The position numbers and the translations under genes were made by a program. From Onthophagus taurus (lineage: Eukaryota; Arthropoda; Insecta; Coleoptera; Scarabaeidae): a stretch of 64,000 nt of DNA. Under the pieces are notes generated by a model, which was not told the origin of the DNA, ran no database searches, and saw nothing but the letters and a program-made list of their open reading frames with translations. The stretch lies in contig NC_091976.1 of NCBI RefSeq assembly GCF_036711975.1, positions 5,580,001-5,644,000 of the forward strand, written 5' to 3'. Positions 45,301 through 53,579 of the stretch are shown here, in pieces (the stretch's first letter is position 1; every line of letters begins with the position of its first letter).

Positions 45301-47345
45301 AAAACACGCCACGGTAGTGTCATTTAATATCTAGAAGCACAAAGAGACCTGCACTGTGCCGAGAAATTTTCTCCCCTACTTTACAATGGTAGCCCTGATA
45401 ATAAACGTGAATTTGGAACGGTTTTTGTCGTACGGAAAGATATGCGAGATTCTGTTATAGATTTTAAACCAGTAATGAACGAATTTCTACAAGATCTCGA
45501 TGCTATCAGTCCATGCACCAACCGAAGAAAAGGATGATGTAATTAAAGATGTCTTCTACGACCAACTAACGGCTTTGGTTGTGGCTTTGCGTAAACAAGA
45601 TGCAACACTTCTTATAAGAGACTTTAATGCAGAGGTGGGAAGGAATAGGGTTTTTAAGCTCAACATCGGTATACATAGCCTACACGAATTCTGCAGTAAT
45701 AACGGGCTTACACTGGAGGATTTTGCAACATCAAATAACCTCTTCATTTAATCAACGATGATAAGCAAGCAGACTTGGGTGTCTAAAAACGGAATAACGA
45801 GTAAGGAGATTAATCATGTTCTGATTATAATGTAAACGTGGCAGCAGTATCATCGACGTTAGAAGTTTACATGGCCTGACAGCAAACAGTGACCACATTT
45901 TAGTTACAGACATTTTAGACATACGAGGAGAATCTTCTCGAAGAACTTGAGTTGAGCAACTTTTACTATAGGGGTATATCCCTCATTACCGCAGGATATA
46001 TAGTCTTTTCCCTAATGTTACTGGAACGATTGAAGCGTATGTGGAATAATGGAGAAATGTTGGGAATACAATAAAACTACACCAGCTGTTTGCGGGAAGT
46101 TGTGGAATGCCATGGCAGAACTAAGCAGGAACTAGATCTACAATTGCAGTAAAAATTGGCTTTCACTGATGACATACCTAGATATAATTGGAAAGACAAC
46201 CAACTATGATTCGATGTCAAGAGTTCATAAAATGGGAAGTTGCTGCAAGGAAAGTTGACCGTAAGAATGGATCATTACAGTTTTGAAAGAGTTCATCAGT
46301 TTAAGTAAGTCAGTATGATTGAGAATGACCGCCCATGTTAGGAGACAAGACAAACATGTCGTTCAGTTGGTATGGAAAGAATCCCTAGGGGGAAGGTGGC
46401 CGCTGGAACAACCAAAAGAACTAATGCTGAACTGCAATAAATTGATTACACTGATTTGATTACAAAGTCCTTGTATTAATGTATTTTTTTGTTTCCAACA
46501 TGGTTGTAAAATAAAGCACATTTTTCTTTTTCCAGCTAATTCCAATCCATATTCCGAATCAATTTGGACCAACCATTGAAGACAACTCACCCACAGCATT
46601 TTTATCGAAAGCACCAAGAGATATCATTAAATTCGGAAATTTTAACACTTCAGTCCATTTAATGGTTGGAATCACAAGCGCCGAAGGAATTATTTTCGAC
46701 GCACTACACGTTTTAAGAGATAACGCAACATACAAACCATGGCCAACAGAAAGAAACATACCTTTCCAATTGAATTTAAATGATTGCCAAATACAAGATT
46801 TGACCCATAAAATCGATTATTTCTACGGCAATAACGAATCTTATCATAACTTATCACATATTGCTATACAAACAGATAGTTATTTTACTTATCCATTATA
46901 TGAAACAATTTTTGGTCATTTAAAGCATGCACAAAACATGCTGGTGTATTTATTCTCCTCCGATTCGAAAATGAATGTGATTAAACGAAGTAATAACATA
47001 ACATATAATTTTGAAGGTTGTTCTCATTTGGATGATTTAACATATTTATTTAAATATGATATTAACGCTCATACATATTCAATTGAGAACGATTCCATTG
47101 AGTATAAATCGATTAAAAACGCTGTTAAGTTGTTTGGTGATTTTGTAAAGAAAGGAAATGTAAAAATTAACGAAACCCAACATTGGAATGTTGCGAAAAG
47201 AAATAATATAACATATCTTGATATAAATTTGGATAAAAACCAATTCGATGTAGATTTATTTAGAAATAGAGCGAGTTTTTGGTGTGATATTTATAGGGAA
47301 TACAAACAAGAACAATTTTGTTCCGATAATTGGACTCTTTTATAA
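33359..47345 (+). CDS. secreted carboxylesterase (COE family), 4 exons
   Basis: Exons 33359-33574, 38651-38788, 38844-39374 and 46536-47345 have GT/AG borders, are all in phase 0, and join to 564 aa. A hydrophobic signal peptide follows the start (MLFLLIPFCFFQ from Met11). The alpha/beta-hydrolase core shows the oxyanion loop HGGGF (132-136), nucleophile GESAG with Ser216, Glu345 in ITSAEG, and His459 in GCSHLDD. EDCLYLNVY-type motif reads ENCLYLNVY (exon 2). Length fits insect COEs (about 550). It hydrolyses ester bonds outside the cell or in secretory compartments; substrate (hormone, pheromone, xenobiotic) cannot be told. Intron 1 (5.1 kb) and intron 3 (7.2 kb) are filled with transposons; intron 2 is 55 bp. 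Confidence 0.92.
35476..38039 (-). mobile_element. hAT element inserted in the Penelope element
   Basis: Ends CAGGGGTGGCCAACC (35476) and GGTTGGCCACTCCTG (to 38039) with an exact 8-bp duplication TTTTAGAG (35468-35475 and 38040-38047). Both ends repeat TCGCGGGCCGC-type GC-rich subterminal motifs (35531, 37989). 8-bp duplication and CAGGGGTGGCCAA ends are classic for hAT. Length 2564 bp. Confidence 0.95.
35676..37483 (-). pseudogene. hAT transposase (ZBED/SCAND3-like), near-complete
   Basis: Reads from ATG at 37483. A BED-type zinc finger (LMCLICRETVAVFNVKRHYE, about 37390) is followed by a frameshift near 37250, then AKKMKTFSDGEFVKECL, AFDESTDISDTAQL (about 36960) and GISTDGAPAMIGKNKGAI (about 36770), the first two acidic sites. 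VVYFSHVRWLSRGRCLQRF lies at about 36480. A single TAA at 36042 precedes the C-terminal dimerisation region with YTCESFFSKLK (about 35850). One frameshift plus one stop: recently inactivated. Confidence 0.85.
39440..39649. other. intron 3 start of esterase, no feature
   Basis: Non-coding intronic sequence between exon 3 and the Jockey remnant. Confidence 0.4.
39650..41770 (+). pseudogene. Jockey-like LINE remnant, gag, endonuclease and RT pieces
   Basis: A scattered series of in-order matches: gag-like FRVLVKNIHSSTELDDLKKA (about 39740), endonuclease NIKIGVWNANGLMNRH (about 40150), and RT YHPISLLLLLDEVF (about 41590) with LKLNPYLKNVI and HHFGFRE-like sequence (about 41700). Many stops and frame changes. 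A mariner fragment interrupts it at 40925-41258. Same strand as the esterase gene. Confidence 0.7.
40925..41258 (-). pseudogene. mariner/IS630 transposase 3' fragment
   Basis: The - strand reads TSRDGPMAWPPRSPGLNPLD (about 41110) then FYFSGHLKSIVYATEVNTEQ. The last catalytic Asp (PDL in relatives) is Gly here. The outer end CAGGGTGATTCTCAACC at 41257 inward, with TA outside, is one surviving TIR. The other end is missing. Confidence 0.72.
42625..43261 (-). pseudogene. pogo transposase, C-terminal piece (element 1)
   Basis: Begins at the nested insertion with VDAINYCRANGITILWFPPH (about 43255) and TSHKLQPLDVGVYGPFKANL, a stop near 43090, then FTPKNVLKAFEKPGIWPINK (about 43030) and LVFSDEDFLSSYV. 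It ends in a Ser/Thr-rich and basic tail at 42625. These follow directly on the core piece at 44765-45004 in other pogo proteins, confirming the insertion. Confidence 0.8.
43262..44750 (-). mobile_element. unidentified insertion within pogo element 1
   Basis: It separates adjacent codons of the pogo transposase. Two - strand frames are visible: 43794-44000 (RKWVIGKAKYKNSSFDKHYY) and 44424-44747 (IDMTVYLKKFKTAFSESLKI, FVAGLYDNLSITRNLVQQIL). A third short stretch at 44260-44400 has no start or clear end. I have seen proteins of this general look in repetitive arthropod loci but cannot name the family. No TIR or target duplication found. Confidence 0.45.
44765..45004 (-). pseudogene. pogo transposase, DDE core piece (element 1)
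   Basis: Contains PAFIFPRVRFKNYFLNEAPN, GLASKSGWMTSDLFLEVLKH and LILLLLDNHESH, the pogo/Tigger (DDE_1) core with the second Asp in LLLDNHESH. Reading is cut at about 44763 by the nested insertion, at a perfect palindrome. Confidence 0.8.
45330..46300 (+). pseudogene. RTE-type LINE endonuclease remnant
   Basis: Frame 45500-45751 reads HAPTEEKDDVIKDVFYDQLT, LLIRDFNAEVGR, HSLHEFCSNNGLTLEDFATS, the pattern of RTE/BovB apurinic endonucleases (craniofacial development protein 2-like predictions). Upstream YGTGFVV-like and downstream INHVLI pieces lie in other frames. No RT follows. Confidence 0.65.
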
Positions 47346-47368
47346 AATCAATTGTATTTTCTAAAATC

Positions 47369-47374
47369 AATAAA
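47369..47374 (+). terminator. poly(A) signal of the carboxylesterase
   Basis: AATAAA 24 bp after the stop codon, in TAAAATCAATAAAGAG. It is the first canonical signal downstream, giving a very short 3' UTR. Confidence 0.6.
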
Positions 47375-47479
47375 GAGAATGTAGTAGTAAAAGGTTGTTT
47401 AACTTCCCTGTACATGCGCTTACACAGTTACACGCGACCTTAACTCACTTGCATCATGGACTAGCTGTACGAATGTTTC

Positions 47480-47585
47480 TAATTCAGGCAAGGCTCTGTA
47501 ATAGCCCCATTGTACAATGCCCGGACTTAAAAAAAACATTTGTTATTACAACAGACGCTAACAATGTAGCTATAGAAGCAGTAGG
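47480..47585 (+). pseudogene. Ty3/gypsy RT-RNase H junction fragment
   Basis: CNSPIVQCPDLKKTFVITTD then ANNVAIEAV is the start of gypsy RNase H (catalytic Asp in TTDA). It ends where pogo element 2 begins. The rest of the gypsy element is not seen downstream. Confidence 0.6.
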
Positions 47586-47779
47586 GGAGATCGAGGCACA
47601 TTCGGACACTTTTGTAAGAGACCAAAATTATAATACAAAAAAGAAACCGGCTACAATGAATTCAAACTCTTTATTCAATGACGTAATACATATCTAAGTT
47701 AATTGGAAACTTAATTATTGCATTTACTCTTATAGTGCTTGACTTGATAGATTGTGGCTGTTTCAAAATGACATCAGAC

Positions 47780-48612
47780 CTAGGGACCACTGACACGTCC
47801 AAGATATTCGGGAACACAAAACCTGTATTGCCTTTTTCTCAAAAAGCTGACCTCGTATTCATCAGATCGATCATCAAGGACTTTGCCAATGTAATATTTG
47901 ATGCTTTTTTTTGTAGAAAACTTAACCAAAATGTAATTATCGATCTCAATTATTGTTTCAAACTCTAGTAAACCTGGAACATCAATTTCTTCATCTTCTA
48001 GGTCCATGTTGTATAGATGTGATGAATCAGAAGAATATTTGCCTTTTTTTCTTTTTGGAACCTCGATATCTGAATCAGATGAAGATCTTCTTGAATTTTC
48101 TTTTGCCATTTCTTTTCTTTACTTACTTTCTTTTCAGTGTTTAATTTTGACACCACCTTCTTTTTTCTGATTTCTTACTTTTTGTTGGAAAGACTTGTCT
48201 TGTAGCATTTCTTAGCTTGTTTCATCATTTTAAGTTTAAATTTGTAGGGTAAATTTTGTAGCTTCCTTGCCTGGATTTACGTACAATCTTTCGTGGGGGT
48301 GCTCTTGGAAAAGGGCGAATTACAACAACCGTGTAATTCTTTTTTCTCTCTTTGAATACGTTTACAAGCAACTCTTCAACAATACTTGTCACCATCTTGA
48401 GAATGTCAGTAGTAGCTTGGATTCCAGAAGGACCAAGACCTCATTGATCCAGACAAGATCCAGAAAAGTCACTCATTGCATCTTGTTTTGCTACGGAAAT
48501 ATCTAAATCCCGAATTGCCACGAATGTGCTGAAAAGCCTGTTATTGACCATTGCTGAAAGGTAATCATGTTCAGAGAAAACTTGAGAATTTAGCAGCCAA
48601 ATTCCTGTTTTA
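47780..48612 (-). pseudogene. pogo element 2 transposase, C-terminal piece
   Basis: Starts FAKTGIWLLNSQVFSEHDYL (about 48610) directly after the inserted transposon, then decays. The frame 48109-47780 encodes a basic/acidic linker followed by DNYILVKFSTKKSIKYYIGK and YEVSFLRKRQYRFCVPE, a C-terminal module also common in insect pogo-like proteins. Confidence 0.72.
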
Positions 48613-48647
48613 GCAAACGCCGAGGGGTAAACCGTTGAACAAAATTA

Positions 48648-48790
48648 TTCACTAATTCTTCACTAATTCCCTTAATTCCTTACTATTTCCCCTAATTTTA
48701 TTAATTTCCACGCTAATTCCCTACTAATTCCTCTAATTTTACCAATTCCCACTCTAATTACCTAGTAATTCACCAAATCTATCAAGTGAA
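48648..48790. repeat. subterminal CTAATTCC array, left
   Basis: About a dozen degenerate copies of a 10-12 bp unit (CACTAATTCCCT) in + orientation, within 30-170 bp of the left transposon end. Confidence 0.85.
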
Positions 48791-48987
48791 CTACGCCACA
48801 AAATGGTGAAAAATAAATCAAGCATATGTGTTTGTAGTATACGTATTAAAATAAAAAAAGTTGGTAAAAAAGCTAGAAAAAAAACAGTTTATTTTTACAT
48901 AAAGATACAGGTTATAGTACAGGTTATTTATAATAAAACTAAACATAATTTTTCTAGTGTATAATATTATTAAACAAAAATAAAAAA

Positions 48988-50940
48988 TTACTGTTTTTTA
49001 AACGCTTTATATGTGCCCTTAATGTTAAGTTGGTCTGCCCGTTTTATTTGAAATGGGCCGCCACCAATTAAATTAATAGGACAGTAAAAAATAAAATCTT
49101 TATGAACGGTATCAATGTCTTCTTTTCGGGGCCAAATAAATGTGTCGAGCTCTGCTTTCAGAGGCTCTGCTTTATTTTATAATGTGCGTTTCCTCTATCT
49201 TCAATTATCCGACCTATAAACCACGATTGGTCATAGAAAATCTCGTAATAGTTTTCTAAGAGTACCTCAAGTCCTCCATATCATCGAAGTCGTCGAGTTC
49301 CATCACGTCTGAGTCAATGGATGAGTCACTGCTTGTGCAACTAGCCTGATCCATGGGTAGCTTCTGTTTAGTCAAGGTCGGCAGGGAATTTTTGAAAGGT
49401 GTTTTTCTCGGTATTTTTCTTGTACTGCCTATAAATCTTTTTAATCGGTCAGTACTTAGTCTACCGTTAGACTGATCTAAAAGCCAGCAGTACGATGACT
49501 TTTTAATAATTGAAGAATTTTTACCGACAATGAGTTTTACATATGGTGATTTTTCCGATACATTATGCACTTTTTCGGAAAAGTCTTTTAAACTTATAGA
49601 ATTCGTTCCCAAACTATCACATTTGCGATCTTCATTAGAACTCTCGCTAGAAATTAAGTCCATAACCTCGTCCATAACTATATCGTCATCATTACTGATA
49701 TTATTCGTTTTTGCCACATCTTGGTCAATTTCATTTTCTTCGGGGTTTTCGTCAGCTTCAACGTCGTCTTCGTCGATGTCTTCATTCTCCTGTGTTCCTT
49801 CGTTATTTTGTTTGTGTCTTATTAACGGTACTTGCATATATTTCCAATCATTTTCTTGTGCATTGATTCCAAATTGTTTCATGTCCTCTATGACATTTTG
49901 TAAAGCTTCTTCAACTGTAGCTTTGATATCCAAATTGAGAATTTCTTTTTCACGTGGTAAATTTTCTTTCTTCAGGCTGTTTTGTAATCTTTTGTCTTCC
50001 CTTGGAAATGTAAAAGTTCCCCTAAGATAGTTTATTGTATCAATTGTTGTCTTAATTCTCTCAACTCGGTTTAGCATATCCTTTATACTAAAATTTATTA
50101 TAGTTGAATACGTGGAGGTCATGGACCTGGCAGCCCGAAATAAGGATTCACATGCTTGGCTACCAAAAATACCGATACTGAACATCTCTGGTTTTAACTC
50201 ACCGCTTTTAAGCTTCCATATTAGTTTAATCAATTACTGGTTAAAAAGTTATCTGTTATTTTATATTCTTTTTTTCCTTGAATCCAGGCTCTCCAGATCC
50301 TAGTAAAAAATACAACATACCAGATGCGATATAATCTAGTACCCAACTCAGTGCTGGAATTTAAGAATGACGATTCGATGTAGTACATAAGCTTAAGATA
50401 CGCCACACTACCTTCACTTTGCGGAATTTCCTTATTCAGTTGTTCAATTACTATTAAACTGCACATTTTTTCTGCGGATGCAAAATTCATCTTGTCTTCA
50501 CTTTTGAGATCAGAATCTGTCAGGAGATGTTTGTCTTTTGGAACCTTTAAGATCAATTCCCTGAGATGACTAGAGGTGGCAGTGTATTTCCCAATTGGCA
50601 AATTTATTCCTGATTTTAGGAAACGAGTACGCATTTTTGTTAAAATATGGGTGGTGTCCTGTACATAACATTCATCATTTTTTTCGAAGTTGCAGTGGTA
50701 CCACTCCCAATCTGGAACTGGCAAAGAATGGAGTAGCTCAGAATCTTTTGGGGTTGTTTTGTTATTTTTTTTATATTCAGGTGCTAAACGAGACTTCAAA
50801 GTATTTAAACGCATAGCTCTTAAAAGCCGAGTATCCCCGTCTGAGGAAAATCCCATAATTCTGATGCCAAATTTTTTAGCTTCCTCCTTCATCCATTCTC
50901 CAACTACACCCATGCGTTTGTAGAACCAAAATCAAAGAGG
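48988..50940 (-). pseudogene. uncharacterised transposon protein (putative transposase)
   Basis: Frame 50913-50230 contains MGFSSDGDTRLLRAMRLNTL, CYVQDTTHILTKMRTRFLKS, SEGSVAYLKLMYYIESSFL and RLYRIWYVVFFTRIWRAWIQ. After a deletion or frameshift at 50230 the frame continues with GIFGSQACESLFRAARSMTS and an Asp/Glu-rich linker to 49256. A further frame change leads to YYEIFYDQSWFIGRIIED and IDTVHKDFIFYCPINLIGGG, ending at 48988. SDGD, QDTTH and SQACE are candidate acidic active-site motifs (inference). The N-terminal part normally in front of SDGD is missing, so this is a deletion derivative. I know similar hypothetical proteins from invertebrates but no established function. Confidence 0.65.
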
Positions 50941-51002
50941 GCGATCACGCGTTTGCAGTTTTATGCGACACGACGCCATTTTGCGCAATCTACTTCGCTT
51001 CC

Positions 51003-51176
51003 AAATTCTTCCAATTTGTTTCTAATTCCATACTAATTCCCCACTAATTCCCTACTAATTCCATTATTCTCTTATTAATTCCCCGAATTTCCAGAGTAAT
51101 TACCCAAATTCACCACTAATTCCTCTAATTCCCCACTAATTCCACACTAATTCCTCTAATTCCTTACTAATTCCTG
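51003..51176. repeat. subterminal CTAATTCC array, right
   Basis: About fifteen copies of the same unit, again in + orientation, ending about 40 bp from the right transposon end. Same direction at both ends is unusual for subterminal transposase sites, which are normally mirrored. Confidence 0.85.
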
Positions 51177-51223
51177 AAGATTGTACACCAAAATTCCCCT
51201 GCGAAATACCCCTCGGCAAACGC

Positions 51224-51475
51224 TTTCACGATGTTTATAGGGGTAAATGATAATAAGAATGGTTCACGTGAAAGTTGAGGAATGTGATTTATTTTAATCG
51301 TTATCCTAGGATTGGAGTTCAAAAAGTCGTTGAATGATGCTTTACACCTTGATTTAAATGGCCCATAGATCCGGACATCTAGAGGCTGCATTTGGTGGGT
51401 GGCGGCCAAATGTGCCCTAGTGCGGCGGAAATGAAAGTAGTTTAATACCGTTTTCTCTACAATAACAACCATAGA
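51224..51475 (-). pseudogene. pogo element 2 transposase, core end
   Basis: Reads CRENGIKLLSFPPH (about 51460), a short duplication or insertion, then HQMQPLDVRIYGPFKSRCKA (about 51400) and FTPINIVKAF up to the inserted transposon at 51224. It joins with 48612 across the 8-bp duplication. The DDE core upstream is absent. Confidence 0.72.
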
Positions 51476-51480
51476 AAATA

Positions 51481-53164
51481 GCTTCGTAAAAATGAAACTC
51501 TCTAAACAAAAACTTCGTACTAAAAATTGAACGCATGTTGCGCCATCTGTTGGGGATATTTTGGAATTATTCAGCTAAGAACCGAACCACTAGAATACAG
51601 GTTGGATTGGGTTTATATAAAAAAACTCCAACCACAGAATAACTGTTTGGAAAATGTTTGGAGCCACTAACGGTGGCTCCAATTAACGTTCCGACTGGTT
51701 GGGAATTCCTCAGATGCAATTACTATGGCAATTACACCTGTCAAATAATGCCACACATTTGAATATCACTGCATCATATGACATGTGAGATTGCATCTGA
51801 CGAGCTTCCAATAATTTGTAACGTTAGCTGAAACAAAGCTATAATGTCAATTATAATCTAATTATTTAATCATACCATTATTACTTTATTATACTCTTAC
51901 CGAAAAAACACTTTAAAATGACGTTTTTATCTGTCATTCTGAATAAACTTCAACTTTTTAAAAGATGAAGTTAGCGACAAATTTATAAATATAACACAAA
52001 TTGGAATCTCTACTTTTTAAATTAAAAGAATGATACTGGTAATAATTGTTATTGCTGTCTGTCAGCATTCCCACTATTAATAATAAAATTGTTGGTTTAT
52101 AGTTATTTAACCAACAAGTCTATTAATGAAGGCGATTAATTATCGAGATATTTTAACGCGTGAGCGAGCGAAGCGAAGCGAACGCGTTAATTATTGAGAT
52201 AATTAATCGCATTTTAATATACGAGTTAGTTACAATATTTTTCCGTTGACCGTCTTTTCAACAAAATAGAGAAAATCCATCGTTGAAAAATCTCCCAATT
52301 CTGTCACTGGCAAAATAACCTCACTTTTAATGTTTCATAATTTATTTTTGTAGTCTTACCAAATAGATATAGTGGTCGGTTGGGTCGGTATTACAAATTT
52401 CATTGGACAATATTTATTAAATTGACTACTATTTAGTTCGGTCGGACTTTCTTAAAATCGTTTATTAATAGAAAATCGTTTATTAATAGGTGCCATTAAT
52501 GAATGATTTTGTATACATTTATAAATCATATAAATACACGGTCGACGGAAAATTAAATTATTTCAGTATAGACGCTAGTGCCATCTTACGGTGGGATTTC
52601 GACATACAATCAGTCCTAAGTAGGATCAAGGTCTATTTTGTTTGCAAACAAATGCCCTTGCTTTGGCTTCAAACCGGTATACGGGCGAACATAGACAATG
52701 CGGCTTCTATATATACAATTTCTTTGGTTAATTTAATTTAGTAATTTTGTAAATTTTAGGTTACGTTAATGTCAAAATTTGACAGTTTCGAATTATGTAT
52801 TTCAAATAATTCATTAACATTATTAAATAACTTAAAATGAATTAAAAATTAATAACGAGAAAATTCATTTTGGTAAAATAATTAAAAATTAAAATATACG
52901 ATTTAAAATCTAATAAAGGTGTGAAATTGATTCAATACGTTTTTGACATTTGACACATCATACAATTTATAACTAAAAATATTTAAATTCTTTAAAACAG
53001 TATTATTTATAAACATAATCTAAACTTAAATCGCTTTATAGCATAATAAATATTTACGTAAGTATAACCATACACAATTTATCGGTAAATTTGATAACTT
53101 AACCTCACTTTCTTAAAATTTATTTTTAGGTTAGAATCTCTACATTCGAATATTTTTTATAAAA
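51481..53164. other. intergenic region upstream of KRTCAP2
   Basis: AT-rich with no supported gene. It contains an 80-bp hairpin (52132-52210), a smaller hairpin (52091-52115), an 18-bp direct duplication (52454-52489), and near the end TTATTTTTAG at about 53127, a possible acceptor of a 5' UTR intron of KRTCAP2. The frame at 52490-52741 has no recognisable features. Confidence 0.4.
52132..52210. repeat. 80-bp hairpin with GAAGC-rich loop
   Basis: Arms GCGATTAATTATCGAGATAT... (52132-52160) and its near-complement (52183-52210) surround a 22-base loop of TGAGCGAGCGAAGCGAAGCG type. GC-rich loop in AT-rich surroundings. Confidence 0.85.
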
Positions 53165-53566
53165 ATGGTTTTATCAAATCAATTATCATTCGTAGTAGCA
53201 TTAATTGTATCGTTGCTCTTATTTTCTGGTATGCAAATGTACAAACAATGGTTTATTTCAACGCAACTAAATCATTTTGTTGGTGGTTATTTGGGATCGC
53301 TTTTATTCGTTTTTTCGTTTACGGCCGTCGGAAATTTAGAGGCAAGCGTTTTCGGGAAATCGTTTCAATCGAAAATGTTTCCCGAAGTAATAATATGTTT
53401 ATTATTAGCCCTATTTTCCACTGCAACTTTACATAGAGTTTGTGTAACTACGTGTTTATTGTTTTCTTCGATATCTTTGTATTATATAAATGGTTATTCA
53501 CAGAAAATACATGTACCAGTTAATGTTGCTAGTAATGTTCATTTGGGGAAGAAAAAAAATAAGTAA
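53165..53566 (+). CDS. KRTCAP2: KRTCAP2 homologue, oligosaccharyltransferase subunit
   Basis: A single exon, 133 aa. Matches the KRTCAP2 pattern: SLLLFSGMQMYKQWFISTQ near the N-terminus, GGYLGSLLFVFSFTAVGNLE, FGKSFQSKMFPEVIICLLLA, HRVCVTTCLLFS, YYING and a lysine-rich tail KKKNK. Four hydrophobic segments (about 7-25, 38-56, 70-88, 93-108). KRTCAP2 is an ER-membrane subunit of the STT3A-type oligosaccharyltransferase that couples N-glycosylation to the translocon. Length equals the family norm (about 136). The stop is 13 bp from that of the convergent TFIIIA-like gene. Confidence 0.95.
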   Translation: MVLSNQLSFVVALIVSLLLFSGMQMYKQWFISTQLNHFVGGYLGSLLFVFSFTAVGNLEASVFGKSFQSKMFPEVIICLLLALFSTATLHRVCVTTCLLFSSISLYYINGYSQKIHVPVNVASNVHLGKKKNK

Positions 53567-53579
53567 TGTAAAAGAAATT

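Larger units (their letters stand above)
48621..51215 (-). mobile_element. DNA transposon of unassigned family, 8-bp TSD, CGAGGGGTA ends
   Basis: Ends CGAGGGGTA (48621) and TACCCCTCG (to 51215) with an exact 8-bp duplication GCAAACGC (48613-48620, 51216-51223) inside the pogo 2 gene. Both ends carry arrays of CTAATTCC-type repeats that run in the same direction. One decayed gene on the - strand fills the middle. hAT, P and KDZ-type elements make 8-bp duplications, but the protein is not one I can place. Confidence 0.85.
47581..51480 (-). mobile_element. pogo-like element 2, right end lost
   Basis: The left end GTAGGGGAGATCGAGGCACA (47581) resembles the ends of pogo element 1. Transposase pieces on the - strand lie on both sides of an inserted transposon (48621-51215). 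No matching right end is present near 51480, where the coding match also stops, so the copy is truncated. Confidence 0.65.

Noticed and set aside
49530-50030. 166-codon + strand frame
   Set aside because: Ser-rich shadow of the Asp/Glu-rich linker encoded on the other strand.
52490-52741. 83-codon + strand frame upstream of KRTCAP2
   Set aside because: No domain, no splice context and AT-driven composition; looks like chance.
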